Of a DNA stretch of 18,567 nt, positions 15,492 to 18,567 are shown piece after piece. The notes under the pieces are model-generated. The model searched no databases and had not been told where the DNA came from. It worked only from the letters and a program-made list of their open reading frames with translations. Origin of the DNA: an uncultured Bacteroidales bacterium (lineage in GTDB: Bacteria; Bacteroidota; Bacteroidia; Bacteroidales; Muribaculaceae); contig UQMZ01000057.1 of the NCBI GenBank assembly GCA_900542185.1, positions 1-18,567 of the forward strand, given 5' to 3'. Within the stretch, counting starts at the first letter, position 1, and the number at the start of each line of letters is the position of its first letter. A program made the position numbers and the translations under genes.

Positions 15492-17879
15492 TCAATACTT
15501 AACTTTAACCTCAGTCATAACTGAACAGTCAGTTTCCGGTATATTTATCGTCAGCGTTTTATTATCGGCATCATACTTCCATTCAGATGATTTAAGCGAT
15601 TTACCATTTATCTTCACTGATTTCGGCTTAGCGGCATTCAATACGTTGAGTGCCCAAGAGCGTCTTTCGACAAGACCGGAAGAATCCCCCTCACGAGGAG
15701 CAATAGTATAAGTTTCAGTCTTACCTTTGACTCCATGAGTGAAAGCGGTTGTAGCATATACATTGGCATAATCCGTGTTGTCTCCGGAATCCTCATAAAG
15801 AGAGCCTACGCCTTCTTTCCCTGCCACAGCATTTATAATCAGCGATGTTGCCGGTGCTGTAACATTCCTGACCGTTGGCAGATTCATCGGAATCATTGCG
15901 CCTTCTTTGAAAAAGTAAGGAATTTGATCCTGCGAAAAATCAAGCGTTTTCACACATGGACCATTTATCAGTTCTCCGGTAGATACGCTCCACCAGTTGC
16001 CTTCGGGGAACCATATCTCTTTTCGACTGATACCGTCTTCGGAAGCCGGTTCTGTTATCGGAGCCACTAAAATGTCGTTCCCGAAGAAATATTCACCTTC
16101 ATATTTATATGCTTCTTCGTTCTCCGGGTATTCATAATAAAGCGGACGGCACATGCCTATACCTGTATCGTATGTCTCACGAGCCATTGTATAGATGTAA
16201 GGAAAGAGTGCGTAACGAAGTTTTACAGCATCACGCAATTTGGAGAAATTGGGAAATTTCCATATGCGACGTTCTATCCTGCTGTCATCTGTAGCATGGC
16301 TGCGGAATATCGGGGTGAAAACTCCAAACTGAATCCACCTGAGCATCAGTTCCGGGTCGTTTACAATTTTCTCATCTGTAAATGCATGGCCTCCAAGGTC
16401 ATGCCCCCAAAATGCATATCCTACATTTGAGGCAGTGGAGGTAAAGTAGGGTTCAAATGCGAGTGTAGGAAAATTGATAAGCGCATCCCCGGAAAAACCA
16501 ATTTGATAACGGTGGCTGCCTAATCCGCCCCAACGATGGAATATTACCGGACGACGGTCTTTCCGGTTTTTTACCATATCATTGTAAAAAACATGGTTGC
16601 ACCAGAATGTCTGTCCAAGACCGGAGGTATATGGACTTGTAAGATGCTGCTGCCAGTCAAGCCACCAGAAATCCACACCTTCAGATTCATGGTCGCGGAT
16701 TATGTTCTTAAAGAACGATTTCGTAAAATCGGGATAATCAAGATACCAGGCAATTTTGCCATTACTATCATATTTACCGTTAAGCTCCTTACTCATTGCA
16801 TTGTAATACGAGGGCGATTCGATACTGTCAATGCCATCAGCCGGATGGAGATTTAATGCAATCTTGTAACCGTTGTCATGTATTTCCTTAAGAAGTTTGG
16901 TAGGTTTCGGTATGAGATTGGTATTCCAAGACCAGCCCGTCCAACCTCCGATATTCTCCGACGCGCTTGATGCCTTACCATTCCAATGCCAATCCATATC
17001 AAGAATCATTACATCAGCGGGGATATCATTCTTATCAATTTCTCTCATAATCTCCCGATAGTCATCGGCGGAATATGAATAGTAACGGCTATACCAATAA
17101 CCGAAAACGTATGCAGGTGGTAAAGGAATTTTACCGGCAATTTTGGTAAAATCTCCGATAGCTTTCTTGTAGTCATGGCCATAGCCCATAAAATACAAGT
17201 CAAGAGCTTGAGGATCCTTGCGTTCAGACCACCAGTCATAACCTACCACCGAGTTTGGTTCGAGTGCAAACGAATGACTGCCGTCAGCCCTTGAAACTTT
17301 CCAAGAATCGTCTATTACGGCCCAACCGGAACGGGATATTAAGCCATCTTCCATTTCTGCGCGCTTATTGTCTCCATTACATCCGTCAAGAGTACGGCAA
17401 GTCCCTTTCAGATTTTGGTTATCTGTTTTGCCGGGATACCAAATCACAGGAGTACCATTGTGATTCATTGTGATGGTAAGATTCTGGTCCGATGCCGGCT
17501 GTGTCTGGGGATTTGTCCCCTTTCGGTATTTTAGATTTAGCTTATCCGTCGTGATATACAGATAGTCGTTATCCTCGCCAGTTGAAAATGCAGGAACCAC
17601 ATCCATCTGGCGGTTTTGGATAGCGAATGTTGCGCGATCCTCAAATATACCTTTATCGCTATACTCTATGCGGATCATTTCAGGTGTCAACACGGTAAAA
17701 CGTGTATTGCCAGAAATCACCATTGCCTCCTTGCTGGCGCATGGATTCTGTGCTATGGCATTGAACGCCATCGACAAGCACAGGATGGGCAATAGTCTTA
17801 ATATGCCCCTTTTCCAAAAGTTTTCTGTCATTGGTTGATTGGTATTTTGATTTATAGTTCTTGATTTTCTATGTTGCAT
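15492..17879 (-). CDS. GH31 alpha-glucosidase (probable alpha-1,6-active)
   Basis: Up to 795 residues. The ATG at residue 17 (position 17831) is the better start, because MTENFWKRGILRLLPILCLS begins a normal signal peptide (cut after about NAIAQ); both starts lie downstream of the promoter. It has an N-terminal GH31 beta-domain (about 50-250), a barrel (about 255-600) and C-terminal beta-domains. The nucleophile is D408 in FWWLDWQQ and the acid/base is D465 in IGFSGD. The residues after the nucleophile are WQQ rather than the usual M-N-E/S-E of classic alpha-glucosidases, and HRWGGLGSHRY precedes the acid/base, so it belongs to another GH31 subgroup. In this context it would trim imported isomalto-oligosaccharides in the periplasm. 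Other alpha-glycosides remain possible. It is a single-gene unit with its own promoter and terminator, on the same strand as the PUL operon and upstream of the regulator. Confidence 0.88.
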   Translation of the reverse strand: MQHRKSRTINQNTNQPMTENFWKRGILRLLPILCLSMAFNAIAQNPCASKEAMVISGNTRFTVLTPEMIRIEYSDKGIFEDRATFAIQNRQMDVVPAFSTGEDNDYLYITTDKLNLKYRKGTNPQTQPASDQNLTITMNHNGTPVIWYPGKTDNQNLKGTCRTLDGCNGDNKRAEMEDGLISRSGWAVIDDSWKVSRADGSHSFALEPNSVVGYDWWSERKDPQALDLYFMGYGHDYKKAIGDFTKIAGKIPLPPAYVFGYWYSRYYSYSADDYREIMREIDKNDIPADVMILDMDWHWNGKASSASENIGGWTGWSWNTNLIPKPTKLLKEIHDNGYKIALNLHPADGIDSIESPSYYNAMSKELNGKYDSNGKIAWYLDYPDFTKSFFKNIIRDHESEGVDFWWLDWQQHLTSPYTSGLGQTFWCNHVFYNDMVKNRKDRRPVIFHRWGGLGSHRYQIGFSGDALINFPTLAFEPYFTSTASNVGYAFWGHDLGGHAFTDEKIVNDPELMLRWIQFGVFTPIFRSHATDDSRIERRIWKFPNFSKLRDAVKLRYALFPYIYTMARETYDTGIGMCRPLYYEYPENEEAYKYEGEYFFGNDILVAPITEPASEDGISRKEIWFPEGNWWSVSTGELINGPCVKTLDFSQDQIPYFFKEGAMIPMNLPTVRNVTAPATSLIINAVAGKEGVGSLYEDSGDNTDYANVYATTAFTHGVKGKTETYTIAPREGDSSGLVERRSWALNVLNAAKPKSVKINGKSLKSSEWKYDADNKTLTINIPETDCSVMTEVKVKY

Positions 17880-17923
17880 CCACGCTTTGAACGCGAATCA
17901 GCTTGTGCCGACATTGCCTAATG

Positions 17924-17954
17924 CAAAGTTAAACCATATTCGTATACAAAACAA
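17924..17954 (-). promoter_or_regulatory. Promoter of the GH31 gene
   Basis: TAACTTTG (17924-17931) and TTG (17952-17954), 20 nt apart on the minus strand, are the same boxes and spacing as at susC. The predicted start near 17919 leaves a leader of 40 or 88 nt, depending on which ATG is used. Confidence 0.7.
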
Positions 17955-17967
17955 TGACAAATATTGG

Positions 17968-17977
17968 AAATGTAGTG
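17968..17977 (-). promoter_or_regulatory. Candidate SusR-like operator upstream of GH31
   Basis: CACTACATTT on the minus strand, 13 nt before the -33 TTG, exactly as at susC. Here a second, partial copy (CTACATTCCA) lies directly upstream, making a direct repeat of CTACATTCCA and CTACATTTCCA. Tandem half-sites would suit a dimeric activator. Binding by the SusR-like protein is inferred. Confidence 0.5.
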
Positions 17978-18069
17978 GAATGTAGAGGGCAAATACCAAA
18001 TATATAGAGCCTTAACCATTTTGGATTAAGCTGTTTTTATAGCGGTAATATAGCAATCAGTCCACGTTA

Positions 18070-18110
18070 AATGCCCATCAAATAATTAGTAATATTATCT
18101 GACGGGCATT
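18070..18110 (-). terminator. Terminator of the methylase/helicase fragment
   Basis: On the minus strand AATGCCC, G, TCA, G, ATAAT pairs with its partner arm as an almost continuous 17-bp stem with two G-U wobbles. On the plus strand these two pairs would be A-C mismatches, so the structure favours minus-strand RNA. It lies about 60 nt after the stop of the gene at 18169. The U-run is short (TTTAA). Confidence 0.6.
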
Positions 18111-18168
18111 ATAAACATTATAATTGGGGGCAATACCCTTTATTCTTTCAAGTTTTAACAAGATGCAA

Positions 18169-18567
18169 TCAAGTAATACGAAATATGCTTTTTGCAAGCT
18201 CTCTTTGGTAGCCCATGCTTGGAGGTTCTGCTACCATTGACTCCCTTAAACTATTAGATTGGGACTGTCGATCACTAATTTCAGTGCATGCAGGTTCAGA
18301 CTGCTGTATGTTCTCTTCGCCGTCCTTTTCATCATGCTTGAGAGCGAGGGCGGCGGTAATCTTGCGGTCGAGGGCGGCAAGTTTGGATTTATGTTGCTTC
18401 AGTTCGGCCTCCTTGCCCCACGGCTTAGAGATAATGGCTTCGAGCTGGGGAATATCGGCCTTTAGTTTAGCGGTGCGTTCCTCATACTGGGCTATGATGC
18501 TGGGTATATTTTGGCACAAGCCGAAATCCCGGTGCATGGATTTAGGGAAAAGTGTTAAATTTGCGTC
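18169..18567 (-). CDS. C-terminal part of a probable conjugative-element DNA methylase/helicase
   Basis: The frame stays open to the window edge, so at least 132 C-terminal residues of a longer protein are seen; an internal Met is not its start. The piece opens DANLTLFPKSMHRDFG and continues as a charged coiled coil with IISKPWGKEAELKQHKSKL and AALDRKITAAL. It ends in a low-complexity, polar tail (ending SIFRIT). This pattern (P-x-x-KE-x-EL, L-x-x-L-x-x-LDRKI) matches what I remember of the tail of the very large N6-methylase/SNF2-helicase proteins of Bacteroides conjugative elements. No catalytic motif is inside the window, so the call is moderate. Another large coiled-coil protein is possible. 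A terminator hairpin follows at 18070-18110. Confidence 0.55.
   Translation of the reverse strand, partial: DANLTLFPKSMHRDFGLCQNIPSIIAQYEERTAKLKADIPQLEAIISKPWGKEAELKQHKSKLAALDRKITAALALKHDEKDGEENIQQSEPACTEISDRQSQSNSLRESMVAEPPSMGYQRELAKSIFRIT

Noticed and set aside
48..18567. Phage, toxin-antitoxin or defence system
   Set aside because: Apart from the AlbA_2 protein, whose role is unknown, no gene fits such a system. The window is explained mainly by a PUL and mobile-element fragments.

Overview
The window looks like a contig from a Bacteroidales bacterium (phylum Bacteroidota; the genus cannot be fixed from sequence alone). The reasons are complete SusC/SusD-type genes, Bacteroidota-style lipoprotein signals (Cys followed by an acidic stretch), the phylum's -7 promoter box (TAnnTTTG) in front of four genes, and relatives of Bacteroides conjugative-element genes at both sides. 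The first 47 bases are not biological. They match an Illumina Nextera i7 adapter, so real DNA starts at about position 48.

All convincing genes lie on the minus strand. From right to left they are: the C-terminal end of what looks like a conjugative-element DNA methylase/helicase (18567-18169, cut by the window edge); a periplasmic GH31 alpha-glucosidase with its own promoter and terminator (17879-15492); a membrane-spanning SusR-like regulator (15275-13614); a five-gene operon of susC, susD, a susE/susF-like gene, a GH66 dextranase and a GH97 alpha-glucosidase (13324-3343), ended by a strong hairpin; the truncated 5' part of an RteB-like sigma-54-type activator (3200-2700); a 1-kb stretch without a clear gene but rich in inverted repeats; and an AlbA_2/ATPase/winged-helix putative regulator (1715-288).

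The central block reads as a polysaccharide utilization locus (PUL) for dextran or another alpha-1,6-linked glucan. The surface lipoproteins (SusD-like, SusE/F-like with three putative glycan-binding modules, GH66 endo-dextranase) would bind and cut the glucan. The SusC-like TonB-dependent transporter would import the oligosaccharides. GH97 and GH31 would release glucose in the periplasm. The SusR-like protein would sense the periplasmic product and switch on the locus.

The most useful new observation is regulatory. The susC and GH31 promoters, 4.5 kb apart, share CACTACATTT, then 13 nt, TTG, 20 nt and TAACTTTG, with identical spacing. This is a strong candidate operator and promoter layout for the SusR-like regulator.

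Both flanks of the PUL carry fragments of genes that resemble conjugative-element genes, so the PUL may be cargo of, or a remnant in, an integrative conjugative element. That is an inference. No integrase, relaxase, transfer gene or attachment site is visible here.
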